A stretch of DNA of 64,000 nt from positions 36,907,420 to 36,971,419 of the forward strand of contig NC_087247.1 in NCBI RefSeq assembly GCF_037042905.1, given 5' to 3'. This DNA is from Lytechinus pictus. Lineage: Eukaryota; Echinodermata; Echinoidea; Temnopleuroida; Toxopneustidae. Below are positions 1 to 12,835 of the stretch, piece after piece. The first letter of the stretch is position 1; each line of letters opens with the position of its first letter. Made by a program: the position numbers and the translations under genes. A model generated the notes under the pieces. The model was not told the DNA's origin. It saw only the letters and a program-made list of their open reading frames with translations, and searched no databases.

Positions 1-1420
1 TTTAAAGTCACATAATCAGAGATGATTCGATGACTCGATAGAATCATTATTATTTATGCATGATGATGTAAGTGTTCTTATCACGAATTCATATTCTGAT
101 TAATTTTACAAAAATATTATTGCTCATCCTATTTGAGCGCGAGCGAGATTCTTTTCATGTCGCGTTATGGCAGAGTTCTGATCAGATTGTGCAATGATAC
201 AGCACGTTTTGTTTCATATTGGTAGAATATTGTATTTTTACGTTCATAACTCATACTTAATTAACTAGAGAATGGTACACATCACATGAATCTGGACGAC
301 CTTTCGCTATTGTTGCTGTAGCTGAATTTGCAAGGAGAAAGCTACTTTGTGAAGATATTATTACTTGACACTGACCAAGATTAATTAATAAGATGATAAG
401 CAGGTAATAAGTTTCAACGACATATTTCTTTAAAGAGTGGTGCATAAAACATAATATGCTACATACCCCCCTCCCCATAATGAATAATGAAAGGGAATAT
501 TTTAATTTTTCCAGCTTACTGCCTTTGAATATAACAAATCAAGCGATGATATTGAATATCAAATCGAAAGAAGAAGTAGAAGAAGGGTTGGTAGAAGAAT
601 ATACAGAAAAAACAAGTAGGAGAGGAAGAATAGCAAGAAGAAGAAGGGAAAATAAAATAATAGATAAATTGAGATGAGCTCAATAATAAAGGTTGCACTA
701 AATTCCATTTGAGTCGTCTTTGTCGTGCCATGTATGATCCCTCTCCCACACTCTGTTTCTGACAAGAGCAATAAGATGAGCCGTCTGAACACAGACACCC
801 GCAGATTTGGAGTTCGAATCCCATCACACGTATGTAATCCCCATCCTCTGATCCGTGATGATATACAAGCCAATCAGTGATAATGTTAGTCTAAACACCT
901 TGCACTAATTGCGGGTCCACCCGATCACCCCCGATTTGTCATGAGCACTCCAAATATACACACGGTAATCTTGCAAATTCGACAGACTTCGATAATTACT
1001 GAGAGGTATCACGAGACAGGTAAAACAACGACGCCCCCCCCCCAAAAAAAAAAAAAAAAACCGGGCAATACCATTCAAGTGGCAAATTTAGTGAACAATG
1101 CTATAATTCAAGTGAATATTTAGTTATTTACTTGTAGAGTAATTTTGCGGGATTAATGTGTTAATCAATCATCGGGAACAAATTAATGAATGAATTGAAA
1201 ACATTCTGTAACAATGATAATCATCTTCAAGCAGGAAAGTGAGAGTTGCTTCAAGTATGAAGATTTGTCTACACAGAAGATGAGGAAGCAGCGAAGATTG
1301 TATAATGCAAAAACTTATTTTTTTAAAGCACACACACAAAAATGAAATGTTGAATGAAAAACAATATTAGGACGATCGTGAAGGTTGGGATTCTGAATTT
1401 TGCGTGTTTCAGACCTTGTA
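1..1420. other. AT-rich non-coding stretch, no gene seen
   Basis: No open frame here has a recognisable domain. A C-run followed by an A-run lies near 1033-1060. Around 774-836 there is a B-box-like GTTCGAATCC after a short tRNA-like stretch, which may be an eroded SINE, but no convincing A box precedes it. Confidence 0.5.
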
Positions 1421-1423
1421 GGA

Positions 1424-1433
1424 GTGACGTCAC
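1424..1433. promoter_or_regulatory. Perfect cAMP response element palindrome
   Basis: The sequence GTGACGTCAC is a full CRE palindrome (core TGACGTCA at 1425-1432), about 50 bp before an ATG at 1485. CRE sites bind CREB/ATF bZIP factors. Its position close to a possible first exon suggests promoter use, but a match this short can occur by chance. Confidence 0.35.
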
Positions 1434-1484
1434 TGGATATAGGTCAATGATATTACAAATTTTGTACTCTACTTCCCTCCAAAC

Positions 1485-1708
1485 ATGGCGATAAATCCTA
1501 TGTCTCCCCCTCTTTTATCAGAGAGTAACGATTTGTTATTTTTCGCACCTCCGAAACGACCCAATAAATCATTGCAACTTTTGATGTATCTTAGCCATAA
1601 AGTTCACCGTAAATATATTCGTTTATACAGGTGCGCGGTGATCTCGAGCATCTCTCTTGATGAGGTGATTTATGCTGCGTGGAACAGATCTCACGACTTG
1701 TCTAAAAG
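1485..1708 (+). CDS. Possible first coding exon of an unrecognised gene
   Basis: An open frame of 75 codons starts at an ATG in good Kozak context (AAACATGG) and runs to an AAAAG/GTAGGG splice-donor-like junction at 1708/1709. The only stop in frame is the TAG formed by that donor. The peptide begins MAINPMSPPLLSES and has no recognised domain. A CRE lies about 50 bp upstream. No acceptor or downstream exon could be tied to it in the window, since the next kilobases are repeats and a broken LINE. It may be a real 5' exon, a relic, or chance. Confidence 0.2.
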
Positions 1709-1769
1709 GTAGGGGCGGTCACGGTGCCGTAGGTAGGAACGGGGCACCAGCCCTCAATGAAATATTACA

Positions 1770-1966
1770 AAACGAATCCGGCCGGTGTAGCGGTAGATCC
1801 AGTCATTGGCAGATACGGTTTTAGGGACACTTTCTGCCTGCGGATCGTGTTCCAACTCCGGCGGATTCAGAACTAATTTCTCTTCGGCAGATATCGTTAA
1901 GCTATCGTTTCTCGATCTGCATGCACAAGGTACCCATTTCTGCCTCCCCATGGAAAAACGCAGTAC
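1770..1966 (-). repeat. CTGCCG-rich repeat, inverted relative to 4195-4430
   Basis: This stretch has many gCAGATnnGG/CTGCCG motifs and ends in GGAAAAACGCAGTA. The segment at 4195-4430 matches it in reverse complement (for example GGTGTAGCGG here and CCGCTACACC there). A third GGAAAAACGCAGTATCT lies near 2166. The two copies bracket the LINE fragment, which suggests one older element interrupted by it. The family is unidentified. Confidence 0.45.
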
Positions 1967-2294
1967 TTTTTGCACAAGTTGAGATATTAAGATTTTTTTT
2001 TCAAAGCCGCTCAAAAGTATTCATTATTTTATCATCAAATTGTAAAATATATATGTGCCTTTTTCAGGCCCCCCTAAATAAATATTGTTGTTGTTTTTAG
2101 AAAAAAAATAAAGAAAATGTAGTTACTTTGGGGAAATTTGAAGCGAATGCTCGTTTTTACCAAAGGAAAAACGCAGTATCTACAGATGAAAGAGAATTCC
2201 ATTCAGTTTTATCATTATTTACTAAGTCTATATTGCTTCATTACCGTGAAATCAATTGAAGGGAAAATAATAGCTTTGAAACAGGGAGGGCGCC

Positions 2295-3027
2295 CTCTAC
2301 CAACCTCATGGTTCTGTTCTTGGTCCCCTGTTGTTTCTGATCTATATAAACGATATAATACATTCATCAACATTATTCTCATACTCCCTGTTTGCTGATG
2401 ATACCAGTCTGATGCTATCTGATAAGTCAGTAGAAAATTTGTTACAGGTTGCAAATCAAGAAATTAAGAAGCTGTATTCATGGTTTTGCTGCAATAAGCT
2501 ATTGTTGAATATTAAAAAAACCAAGTGCATAATTTTCCGCTCTAAGGGTAAAAAGCTTCCAGGGCGTATAACTTGTCTTCATATAGGGGGTCATGATATT
2601 GAACCAAGTGCAAATATTTTGTTTCTTTGGTTATATATCGATGAGCACCTATCCTGGAAAAATCATCTAGATGCTGTCTGCACAAAGGTGTCTCGCAGTG
2701 TAGGTGTTATTTATAGGTTAAAATCAATTTTACCTGAAATGATACTGATAACAATATACAATAGTATTGTTCTACCTTATTTGATATATTGTTAAGTTGC
2801 TTGGGAAAACACTTTCAAGTCTTGTCTTGATTGCAGAAAAGGGCAATACGACTTCTAACAAATTCTAATTATAGACATCCAGCTCCGTTATTTCTTCGTC
2901 TGAAAATGCTACCACTAAGTGAACTTGTGTCGTTCAATTGTGCATTGTTCATGTTCAAACTACAGTCAATGCCTCAAGAATGTACCTTAAAAAAAATCAT
3001 TTCTTCAGAATTCACAAATACATAATT
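2295..3027 (+). pseudogene. Broken LINE reverse transcriptase, C-terminal half
   Basis: The first open stretch (to the stop at 2793-2795) reads QPHGSVLGPLLFLIYINDI, then the catalytic FADD box at 2391-2402 with following TSL. This matches palm motifs 4 and 5 of non-LTR reverse transcriptases. The thumb-like region continues as SWKNHLDAVCTKVSRSVGVI and YNSIVLPYLIYC. After the stop and a frame change, 2831-3025 encodes QKRAIRLL, the usual region just after the RT domain. No endonuclease domain and no 5' half are present. It would have copied LINE RNA at a nicked target, but with a stop, a frameshift and a missing N-terminus it is a dead copy. Confidence 0.75.
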
Positions 3028-3476
3028 ATAATACACGTCAGAGGGATCTTATTCGTCAGCCAGTTGCGAGAACAAATGTCACGCTGACCTCCTTTCATAT
3101 ATCATGTATTAAAGAGTGAAACAATTTACCTGTTGAAATCAGATATAAAAATAGTAAAACTCTTTTCATGTTCAAAATATTATCCAAAACTTGCTTTCTT
3201 GACAGATTATGATTATTTTCCTTCAATTTGTATTTTAAGTTGATGTATTTGCATTTAAGTTGATGACCTACTCATTTATGTTTAGTATTTGCATATGTGG
3301 GTGGATGTGGTTGTGGTTGTGTGTGTGGGTGTGTGTGTATATGTCTGTGTGTGTATATGTGTGTTTGTAATAGTTTTCCATACTATTTTTAGCATCTTAA
3401 ACTTATTTTATATTTTTTCTCTTCTTTTGTATCTTGTAGATTAGTATATCCTATGTTTTATGTTAATATTCACAAG

Positions 3477-3722
3477 TATTCCAGTGGTAGTGGTAGTAGT
3501 GGTGGTGGTAGTGATTTTAAACCTGATTGCTAAGAAAGCATGAATGCTTGTAAGCAAGCAACCAGAGGACCGACGGCTTAAGGTCCTCTCCGAGGGACCT
3601 GGTAATGAGGATTAATGCCTTACCAAAGGGCACTAGCGCACCAATTGGGAATCGAACCCGGGTCACCGGAATCCGAATCCCCCGCTCTACCGACTGAGCT
3701 ATCGTGCCTCCTTGGGCCCTAC
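3477..3722 (-). mobile_element. tRNA-derived SINE (minus strand) inserted in the LINE
   Basis: On the minus strand a pol III A box TAGCTCAGTCGG (3690-3701) and B box GGTTCGATTCC (3648-3658) are correctly spaced. The T-stem and acceptor pairing are imperfect, so this is SINE-like rather than a working tRNA gene. A CACTACCAC-type tail lies at its 3' end (3481-3515 on +). The candidate target duplication is TCACAAG at 3470-3476 and 3723-3729. Confidence 0.65.
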
Positions 3723-4194
3723 TCACAAGCTTTGCTTTTAAAGGGGTCCTAAAACCAATTCGTCTATGCTATAATCTAATTGATGTATGTTTATGTAATC
3801 ATTTACGTTGTATGTATATCTATTTTGATTATGATGTGATGTTTTTGGTTTTGAATAAATAAACTTGAACTTGAACTTGGACAACAAGGGCCTTCTGCGG
3901 CAAAGTCCCCCAAATTGTCAAAAATTACACAAAACATTTTTGTAAAGTTTGTAATTAACAATGCACCTGAGTTGATGTCTATCTATTGTAACTCTGAGTA
4001 GAGTTTGATGTAATACGAGCTTTAAAAACTGGGGCGACCTCTACAAACTATGGCGCCCTAAAATTCCAACCTCCATTAGACGTTTGCAATTTTCATGAAG
4101 TTCGGGAAATTATCACAGAGGGCGCCCTTCATATTTCTAAGCTATTATTTCCCCCTTGAATTACACAGTGATACATTATTTCTTGGTAAAAAAA

Positions 4195-4430
4195 ATCGTC
4201 AGATACTGCGTTTTTCCGTATGGGGGGCAGATTTCCTTCAAAGTAATATAGGACCTACTTTTATATTTATCCATTTTAATTGGAAAAGAAATGAAAAGAA
4301 AATCAAACCGGGGCAACCCGGCAGATATGGTTCCGAGTAAAGAGCGATATCTGCCGTTAAGAACGATCTGCCGGTGGATACCGTATCCGCCGTTGGAACC
4401 AGATCTGCCGCTACACCGGCAGCAAAACGA
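4195..4430 (+). repeat. Inverted partner of the CTGCCG-rich repeat
   Basis: Begins with ATACTGCGTTTTTCC and carries repeated ATCTGCCG motifs. It is the reverse-complement relative of 1770-1966, with the LINE lying between the two. Confidence 0.45.
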
Positions 4431-4479
4431 TATGGGTGGTAACAAGGGTAAGGGAACGAGAACAAGAACCTTTCACTTC

Positions 4480-5556
4480 CAGGCGCGGATCCAGGAGGGG
4501 GCCGAGCCGGCCCCGGCCCCCCCTATTTTTTGACAACCTACAAAAAAGGTGTACTCTTTAACTTGATAGAAACTATGAAAAACAGAAAGAAAAGTAAGAA
4601 AGAGGTATCATACCCATGATGTGTAATTTACAGCCTCGTAACGGCCGGCCCGACCCCGAAAGGAAAGGAAACCAAAAAAAAGTGAGGGGAAGAATTGGAA
4701 AATAGACTTTATATACAAATTTTCGCTCGCGCTTCGCGCTCGCATTGCCTGTGTAATGAATCCCATTCAAGAGGATTAAATGGCACTTATATATCCAGTT
4801 CTGAAATCAATTTGCAAACAATATTTAAGCTCGCACATCAAGCTTTCATTATTTTGTTTGATTTACACAAATTGTTTATATATATCAAAATTTTCAGCTC
4901 GCGCTGCGCGCTCGCATTGTTTGATTTGTGAGTTACCTATCCTCTTTGGAAATTCTTACCAAAATTTGTCAAAATGCTCCTTTATCATGTCAGTATATCA
5001 AAAAATTAAGCTCGTGCTTCGCGCTCGCATTATTGTTTGAGACACACAGCTTGTTCTTTATTTAAATAAAAACGCGCTTAGACTGTCCAGTTTTCAGGTC
5101 GGAATATCAGAATATTGAGCTCGCTCTTCGCACTCTCATTATTTCATTGGTGATACTTGTATCCTCTTCATTAATCACTAAAAAGACAGTCCTAATTGAG
5201 TCCCTTTTCACGTTTCTATAATAGAATTTCGGCTCGAGCTTCGCGCTCGCATTGTTTAGTTGGATACTTATTATTTTTCATGATTATACAATCTCCTCAG
5301 AATCTTCAGGTCTAAGGACATAAAATATCAAAGAATTTGAGCTCGCGCTTCGCGCTCGCATTACATATTAAGACCACATGAGATACATTATCTTGTTTAT
5401 AACAATTAAAACAAATATATACTTAAAACTACAGTCTTTAGTTAGGACTACCCCCCGAAACACACAAAAAAATCAGATTATAGCGGTCAATCGAGAAAAA
5501 TGTTGATGAAAATATTTTTCGGCCCCCCCTATTGGCGAAAGCTGGATCCGCCCCTG
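4480..5556. mobile_element. Non-autonomous TIR element carrying array locus 1 of the CpG core repeat
   Basis: The terminal inverted repeat is CAGGSGCGGATCCAG, followed by a G/C homopolymer block at each end. A 5-bp target duplication ACTTC sits at 4475-4479 and 5557-5561. The interior is a tandem array (about 4718-5366) in which GCTCGCGCTTCGCGCTCGC recurs about every 110 bp. No transposase is encoded. The superfamily is not determined. Confidence 0.65.
4718..5366 (-). repeat. CpG core array, locus 1 (six units, about 110 bp period)
   Basis: Copies of the 19-mer (minus-strand form GCGAGCGCGAAGCGCGAGC) start near 4718, 4892, 5007, 5115, 5228 and 5335, each embedded in an AT-rich spacer of similar sequence. 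The period is about 110 bp after a larger first interval. Confidence 0.75.
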
Positions 5557-5867
5557 ACTTCTGCCTCTTTATTTGCATTGTTAGTTTTGTGATTCACAAT
5601 CCGATTTCTTTGAAAACAAACTCTCAATAATAATCTATACCTTACTGCAACCACGCGTTTCTTATATTTTCTCAACAACCTTGTAAAGATATTCAATCGA
5701 TATCAACAACACGGGAGGCAAGAGACAATGATTATTTCCTTCATGGTTTCAGCGTCATAAGCCATGTCAGTTGTGACAAAATAATTTGCATAGAAAGAGG
5801 CAAAAATTAGAGGAAGCAAAGTGAGCGAGTGAAAGATTCGACAACACAAAAAACAAATCTCCTACAT

Positions 5868-6519
5868 AGGGGCGGCGATCCTGGGGGCGATGCTTGGTTG
5901 GGGGGCGGGGGCACAGTGCATCCCCCGACTATTTGAAGCACTGAAAAGGTGCCTTTTTACGCAAAAAAATGCCCCCTCACGAACGTGTACTGTGCCCCTT
6001 TAATACGAAGAGGACCCATTTTAAGTGTTACCAAGTGCCTTTTGCCCCAAAAAATACCCCCTCATGGACGTGTTCTGTGCCCTTTTCACCTGAGAAGGAC
6101 CTTTGTGAAAATAATCATTTTCCTTAAGTTTCATGAGTCATGGGGGTGGGGTAGATAAATCATTTTTCCTTTGTTTTAAGATCATGGTCGTACGCATTGG
6201 GGCAGGGGGCAGTTCCCCCCTCCCCCAAATTTTGAGAACTCACATTTTTTTACTGAATATTTTCACAAAATTCACCAAAAGTATGCACAAAACCCATCAA
6301 TATCACTTAACAAAATGCAAAAGCGTCTCCTTGATAAGCTCGGTCGCTTCGCTCTCTCACATTTGAGTCTTTTTCCAAAAAGTTTAAGCATGCTGTCCCC
6401 CAGTGCAAAATTAAATGTTTAAGATAGTGCCCTTTTCGAAAGAAAGTGTGCCCTTTTTCCCCTGTGCCACCCCCACCCCCCCCCCCCCACTTTCAACTTT
6501 GCTCTGCCGCCCATGCCCC
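5868..6519. mobile_element. Short GC-ended TIR element
   Basis: The ends are AGGGGCGGCG and, inverted, CCGCCCATGCCCC, flanked by TACAT at 5863-5867 and 6520-6524 (5-bp duplication, although TIR and duplication partly overlap). The interior has repeated GTGCCYTTTT / CCCCTCA motifs and one degenerate GGTCGCTTCGCTCTC core near 6338. It is non-coding. Confidence 0.5.
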
Positions 6520-6966
6520 TACATCAAAAAGGTGATATGTGATGAAAATTTTTCAGCCAAATAGTTCTACCTGCCTTGAATTTTTGACCGACTTTTGTTG
6601 AAAATGAAATTGATCAATCACAGGCATGTCAGGTTAGGAATGAATAAGCACATATTAATTGGGGGAATCACTTTTTATATGAAGAAAAGATATATTCTGA
6701 ATTCATTTCGTCAAATTCTTTTCTGTTGAATGTGTGACAACCCATTGCCTGACCCTGACAGATATATCATGAATCTTGTGTTTTGCATCGGTACAATTAT
6801 GAACACATTTTATTAATTCTTTTTTTTTTTTTTTGGGGGGGGGTATTTTTTCATCCCTTCTTCCCGGCTATATGAATTTTTAAAAAATCGAAAAAGACTT
6901 TGCTACCAAAAATGCTGTTAATCGTTATAAGATCAGGCCATGTTGATATTGTGATGAGTTAATATA

Positions 6967-7952
6967 CAGTGCGTATCAAAAAAAGTTTACACTTTGAAAA
7001 AGCCCTGGGAATTAAAAAATATACAACATGTGGGTAATTTTTTCACATATAATCTTGGGTTTGGGTCTCATCTATCCAATGAAAGTAAAAGTTTTGACGG
7101 AATGTTACACTTGAGTGAGCACTGTCCATTTTTGTAAAGCTCGCAGAAATCTGTTTGCGCAGAAATGCTTGTTTTTACCGCTGTGTCAAGGGGAAAGGGC
7201 AAAATCAAACTTACCCTGCTAAACATTTCTCATACATTTCCCTTGCACTTTTAGTCAATTGAAATAAAACGGATACATTCAAGCATTTTGTAACAATTTT
7301 GCCACCCAAATTTAAATTTCAACACTTAGTAAGCACAATCTTTACCCTTTTTGTGCCAGCTGGATCTGAGGAAATAACTGAATCTGAACAAAAGTTTATA
7401 TCAGACATCTCCAGCATTTTTCACTAAGTTTTTATCATTTAAAGTGGGTTTACATTTCATTTATCATTTAATACTTGTTTCTCCACACTTTTCCCAAGCT
7501 TGACAATGATTAACAAAATGAAAATCAAGCCTAAGCCATTTCATGTAAATCACAGCTCAGTGTAAAGCAAATATCGCCACGATGGCCTCGGTGTGTGGGG
7601 GAGTGGGGTGGGGTGAAATGCACTTTTTGAAGTGTTTTGGGCAAAGAAACAAGTCAAGAAAGGTAAAAGATATCTTCAAATAAATTTAACTAGCTGAATT
7701 CCACGTGTTCTTCATGATTAAGGTCTACTTTTATTCGCATAACTATTTCAAAGTTCTGCGCAAATCATTTTTCGCTAACTTTTCAAAAGTAAGTGGTGCT
7801 CACTCAAGCAGAAATATTTTTCGACAGTTATATCGTCATTTGCTTAAATGGATCTGTACCAATGTTAAAATGTGGAAAAATCTTCAGGATATTACAAATG
7901 TATAATTTTACAGGATTTTTTCAAAGTGTTAACTTTTTTTTGATACGCACTG
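6967..7952 (+). mobile_element. TA-flanked Tc1/mariner-like non-autonomous element, copy A1
   Basis: Inverted ends of about 35 bp start CAGTGCGTATCAAAAAAAG, flanked by TA at 6965-6966 and 7953-7954. It is 986 bp long. A second copy lies inverted at 46868-47861 and a decayed one at 62615-62862. The 66-codon open frame inside (7705-7905) does not look conserved as protein (see rejected list). Confidence 0.8.
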
Positions 7953-7959
7953 TATATTA

Positions 7960-10900
7960 AAATAAACGGCGAGAGGTGATAAAATTTGTATAGAAAAGGT
8001 TTTTTTTTAATTTGAAAGTATCACCTTTGATTTTGTGTTCTTGTTCGAATTATTCTATCTAACACAAAAATTAAGATTTTAAATCAGTATGTGATGAAAC
8101 ATTTCTGTTTAAGCGTTCTCTCTCTCTTTCTCGTATCAGTTGAGTGTCCCTTCCTATTAAATTCAGCATGTAGGCCTAGTAGCGACCAAAATATTAGAGG
8201 GAATCAAATGAAAGTACTGACGTTGAAAAGTTAAATGAACCCCCTCCCCCCCCCCCCCCCGTCGAAATTTATTTTCTTCAAGCTAAAGGTAATCATATTT
8301 TTGTCCTGTGACGTAATAGCAAAAAGAGAAATTGAACACAAATGTTCGATTTCATTTTAGCTGTCCACGTGAACATGCTTGCGAAAAACACCTTCTATAA
8401 ACGGACTGGCCTGTATTAGAATATTTATTAGATGTGCATCGATTTGACCTTTATTTTGAACCCTCAATGCACATTAACCCACTTGAAATAAGAGTGGTCA
8501 TTGTGTTTCTTTTAACAACTTAGTTTCCTCCAGGCGTGGCGCTTGAATTAATGATGTTTTAACTACAGCCAGCCCTCTCTCATCATTCTATTTAATTGGA
8601 AAACAAGAAATTGGCAATAAATGGGCCTTAAATTTGTGCAAGGTAAAATGCTATCATAACATGTATATCATTTAAAGTAAATATAAATATTTCCAATACG
8701 AAAATAGAAAATGGGGAAACAGAGCGACTGTGAATATTAAATAAGATGATGAAAATATAAGAGAAAGAGAATGAAAAGATAAGATTTGGGACTTGGGTAA
8801 TAAAGAAATGATAAATGGAAAGTATTACGGGAATAGGGCATTTCATTTGCTCCAGGAGCAAAATGGGCTAAAATTTCAAGGGGCAGAACATGTCAGACAA
8901 TCATGTTATAAATTCTTTTTGAAAATCGAGCAAAATTTGCATATCAGGATATTCCGATGTGGATTAAACGCTGTATAAAATCGGGATGTTATCATTATTC
9001 AGGAAAGAGGTTACTAATTTGACAACGCCTTAGATTTTAATACTTGGTATCAATAAATGAAAAAAAAATCATGAAAGCATTAAAAACGATAACAAATCGT
9101 CTTTCTTCATCAACAATTTTTTTTTTCGTTACCAAGAGTATCTGAAAATCACAAAATTTCACAAAGTTCCTGATGACTGAGAATACAAAGGGGCAATACT
9201 ACTGTGTAATGTAACTTTACACACCCAAAAATAAAGGGGAAATCCAACCTTGATGATAAATTGTTTTTTTCGAAAGGGAAAAATAACACAAATAAATGCA
9301 TGGTGAAAGTTTAAAAGAAACCGGTCAATGTTTATGGATGCTTGAAAATGAGATTATGACTATATAAAAATATCAAATTGATAAATTTGTGAGTAAATGT
9401 TGCTTCTACATGGTGTTTGGGAGATTTTTCCGATTGTTCATGTACATAAGCCCTACACACAAATGGTTTTAATCGATTTTTTTTCCCTTTAAACCAAGTA
9501 CATCTTTGCAATTCATTTTTATACCACTTTAACGAAACTAACCCTGGTATATACTTCGAAGCATCCCCTCTTCATCAATATTTTGTCCTCGAACGTGCTC
9601 TGAGGCGCTGCTTCCTTGAGCATCTTCCTAATTCGTCCCATCCAAAATTATTAATGATCATGTGTCTCGCCGGTTTCCTTTCTCGTTGGCATCATTGGCG
9701 ACATTTGCCCTCTGAGATGTTGAATGAACGCAGAAAACAATCGGATATGTTCTATTTTGCAGGGCTGTATTTTCAATGACCATAACATGGTTCCGATTGT
9801 AAACACAATATTCCCTATAGGCTTAAGAGTGTGGATGGTAACTCTGAAGAGCGAGAAATTTATCTGGAATGAATATGATCCTGCAGTGTATTATTATGTC
9901 ATTATAGTTGAAGTCAAAGGATACAGTGTAGTAATAACCGCTTTTCCATATAATAAATATAAAAGAAGCAGAAGGAAGGATAAACTAGATAGCTACCGGT
10001 ATGACACTGACACTTGTTTTATTATTTTATTAAAATGAATTCGATTAGTATAAAATTATGTGTGTTGACCTCACCCCAACCCTCCCCCTTCTCTATCCCC
10101 TCCTTCCCTTACTTTATGTCTGTCTTGAAATAATTGATTACATGCAAGTGATAATTAGACGCCATGAGGTTAAGTGAACTTATTCTTTATAATAATCCAT
10201 TGGTGTCTACACTTTTCGCATTTGAGTCACTGACTCGACATTATTTACTCTCAAGAAAGAAATGGAAGAAAAAAAAAGACACCAACTCAAGGGGCTGGAC
10301 ATCACGCCTGAACGTTTCTACGTCGGCATTCGCAGCGAACATGTTCGCAGAACCTCCACATTTTGATAATATTAAGTGACACCCACTTAATATTTGAAAA
10401 TATGAATTAGCAATTACCAATGTGACTCTTCAATTTTACGAGGAATATTATGGTTGGGAAAATTCTGTAATTCTACAGGAGGGTCGGCCTTGCACACTCG
10501 AAAAATATTGGGTAAAAATGCTCCATGAGCCGGGGTAATTATGTGGCCAAATAACATTGGGCATTTCTTTTTGGCATTTTTATTTATTCAGTGTGGTGAA
10601 AGTTATGCCCATTCTAAAGTAATTGCTGCTTATTTTTGTAACCTTACTGAACAGTATGCTTCCCGCATTGGGTAAAATACTGCCCCAAATTGGTTGGACA
10701 CATAATTACCCTTTGCGCTGGTTAAAATTTTACTCAATATTTTTTTACAGTGCATTGGTGCAGATTTATAAAGCCAAGCTATTAAAACCAAGCTATTACC
10801 CCCTAAATAATTGCCCAAATTTTCTAACATTTTAGATTCCACTGGATTTTCATGATCCGGCTTTGATCTTTTTATCTGACATGCCAAATCTACAACCAAA

Positions 10901-11030
10901 AATGAGAATAAATATAGGGTCAACCATTTTTTTCTCGCTTGCAAAATTTCAGGAATTGGGCCCCGTATCCAATATTCTTTATCCCATAATGAAGCAAAAA
11001 ATAACTCAGTCTTCTCTCTACGGCCAGTCC
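7960..11030. other. About 3 kb without a supported gene
   Basis: AT-rich sequence. Open frames reach at most 149 codons and none shows a domain, splice context or codon pattern that I trust. The 104-codon frame at 9724-10038 begins MNAENNRICSIL and is unrecognised. A long G/C run sits near 8242-8260. Confidence 0.5.
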
Positions 11031-11371
11031 CCCATGTTAAGGCACATTTTGGTAAATTACCAAATGCATACATGTACATTTTGGCAAATTACCCAAATGT
11101 GCAATTTACCAAAATTTACCGTTACTATGTTACGACACATTTTGGTAATTTACCCAAATGTGCAGTTGCCAAACTGTGCCTTAACTATTATGTTGCGACA
11201 CATTTTGGTTAATGCAGATTTTGGAAATTTACCAAAATGTGCAGGACATTGACGGCACATTTTTTGTAATATTCGCTGCAGTTGTCTGTACTCATTCATT
11301 GCATTTTTAAAAATATACTAAATACCCTTCAACTACACGAGGAGGGCATTTCAGTTGATCCCAGTTGGTCC

Positions 11372-11955
11372 CTATTTTCTAAAACCACATTGGCTAAACC
11401 CATTGGTTTACCATTGATTTTGTCTAATCGCGAGTTGGTCTAAGATCTACATGGTCTAATACCCACTACGTCCAATGCCATTTCGTCTAATGACCATGAC
11501 GTCTAATGCTGTTTAGTCAAATATCATTTCGTTCAATAGCCATTTCGTCTAAGAGCCACTTCGTCTAAAAGCCACTTCGTCTAAGAGCTACCTTATCTAA
11601 ATGCCAATTCATCCAATAGCCGCTTCGTCTATAAGAGCTACTTTATCTAAATGCCACTTCGTTCAAAAACAAATTTTCCAATAGCCACTTCATCTAAGAG
11701 CTACTTCATCTAATTGCCACTTCGTTCAATTAAAATTTTGTCCAACAGTCATTTCATCCTGTAGCCAGTTGGGTCAAAAGCAACTTTGTCCAATAGCCAT
11801 TTGGTCTGATGTTCTTTGGTCCAATTCGGTCCAACACCTACCTGTTCCAATTGACAGTTGGTCCAATACCCACTTGATCTAAGTGACAGTTGGTCCAATA
11901 CCCATTTGGTCCAATGCTCATTTGGCCCAAATGCCCATTTGGTCTAATGTATAAT
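11372..11955 (+). repeat. 16-bp tandem array, left arm (about 37 units)
   Basis: A degenerate unit CCAYTTSGTCYAATAG is repeated head to tail. Neighbouring units differ by a few bases, and the variants grade from TTCGTCTAA in the middle to TTGGTCCAA toward the right. Confidence 0.75.
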
Positions 11956-12835
11956 GTATAAGTCTACACATCGCGTGGTAATAACAGATGTGAACGTCCT
12001 ACGGCTCTGTTTCTCTTTACATCTCATTATTGAAAATTTAATTGTTTTCATAAAATTATTTCTCGCTTGCCATTTGTTTCAAATGCAAAAAGAAAACCAC
12101 ACACACAAAACAAAGCAAAGCAAGAAAAAATGTTTAAAATACCATGGATTACAAACACATAAATACTCATTATTCCATGTCCAAATAAATTGACGTCTAG
12201 CGCAAGAAAGAGAGAGGGGGGAGAGAGCAATAAGCAAATACTAAAAAAAAAAAAAAAAAAAAGAGACCAAAAACTACAGCTCCTGAATATCTAATGAACA
12301 TTATTTACCCAATTTCATTCGTTTTTATTTAATATCAGAGTCATAAAATACACCCCTAGTATAAGAAATCAAATGAGGCAAAACATATAATGGAATCTCC
12401 AATATAATTTTGATTACACTCACTGGATAATAACTCTGAAAAAAATAAAACGCAAAAGGAGCGGGGGAGAAATCAAGGATATACATGCAATTTGTTTTGT
12501 TCTTCTTCTTCAAAGAGTCAAGCCTCGGGTACTCAAATTTAAGTGTCAAATTTGCAAAAGCATGAGGTTTGATTTTACGCTTGTTGGACAAATTTCACTT
12601 GATTTGATATTTATGATGAAAATAAATTGCAACACCAAAAGTGATTAGATTTGAGAAAACAGGACATAAGCTGAATGCGTCGCAGAGACGGCTATCAAAA
12701 TCAGGCTAATAAATCGTTATTTGTGTTTTAATAATAGTTGTTCATCCTATATTATGGTATGTTTCTTTTTTTTTATTCAACCTCTTTTTACGGGGCATTC
12801 ACCCCCTTGATCCGCGCCTGCCCCCAGTAACGGTT

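Larger units (their letters stand above)
2140..3890 (+). mobile_element. 5'-truncated non-LTR retrotransposon (LINE) with SINE insertion
   Basis: The 5' end is truncated. Reverse transcriptase remnants occupy about 2295-3027, followed by a non-coding 3' region. It ends near 3890 in AATAAATAAACTTGAACTTG, a short tandem 3' tail typical of CR1/L2/Jockey-like LINEs. A tRNA-derived SINE is inserted at 3477-3722. A GT-rich microsatellite lies at 3295-3365. The exact 5' boundary is uncertain and the clade cannot be fixed without a search. Confidence 0.6.

Noticed and set aside
3648-3722. tRNA gene on the minus strand
   Set aside because: A and B boxes are good, but T-stem and acceptor pairs fail and the unit has a tandem tail and a target duplication; called a SINE.
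7705-7905. Conserved 66-codon protein shared by elements A1 and A2 (46915-47226 minus)
   Set aside because: Between the two copies I count about six amino-acid-changing and two silent differences, so no sign of protein-level constraint. No transposase motif.
11372-11955. CRISPR-like array
   Set aside because: Eukaryotic context, 16-bp units without unique spacers, and an inverted partner array; it is a tandem repeat arm.
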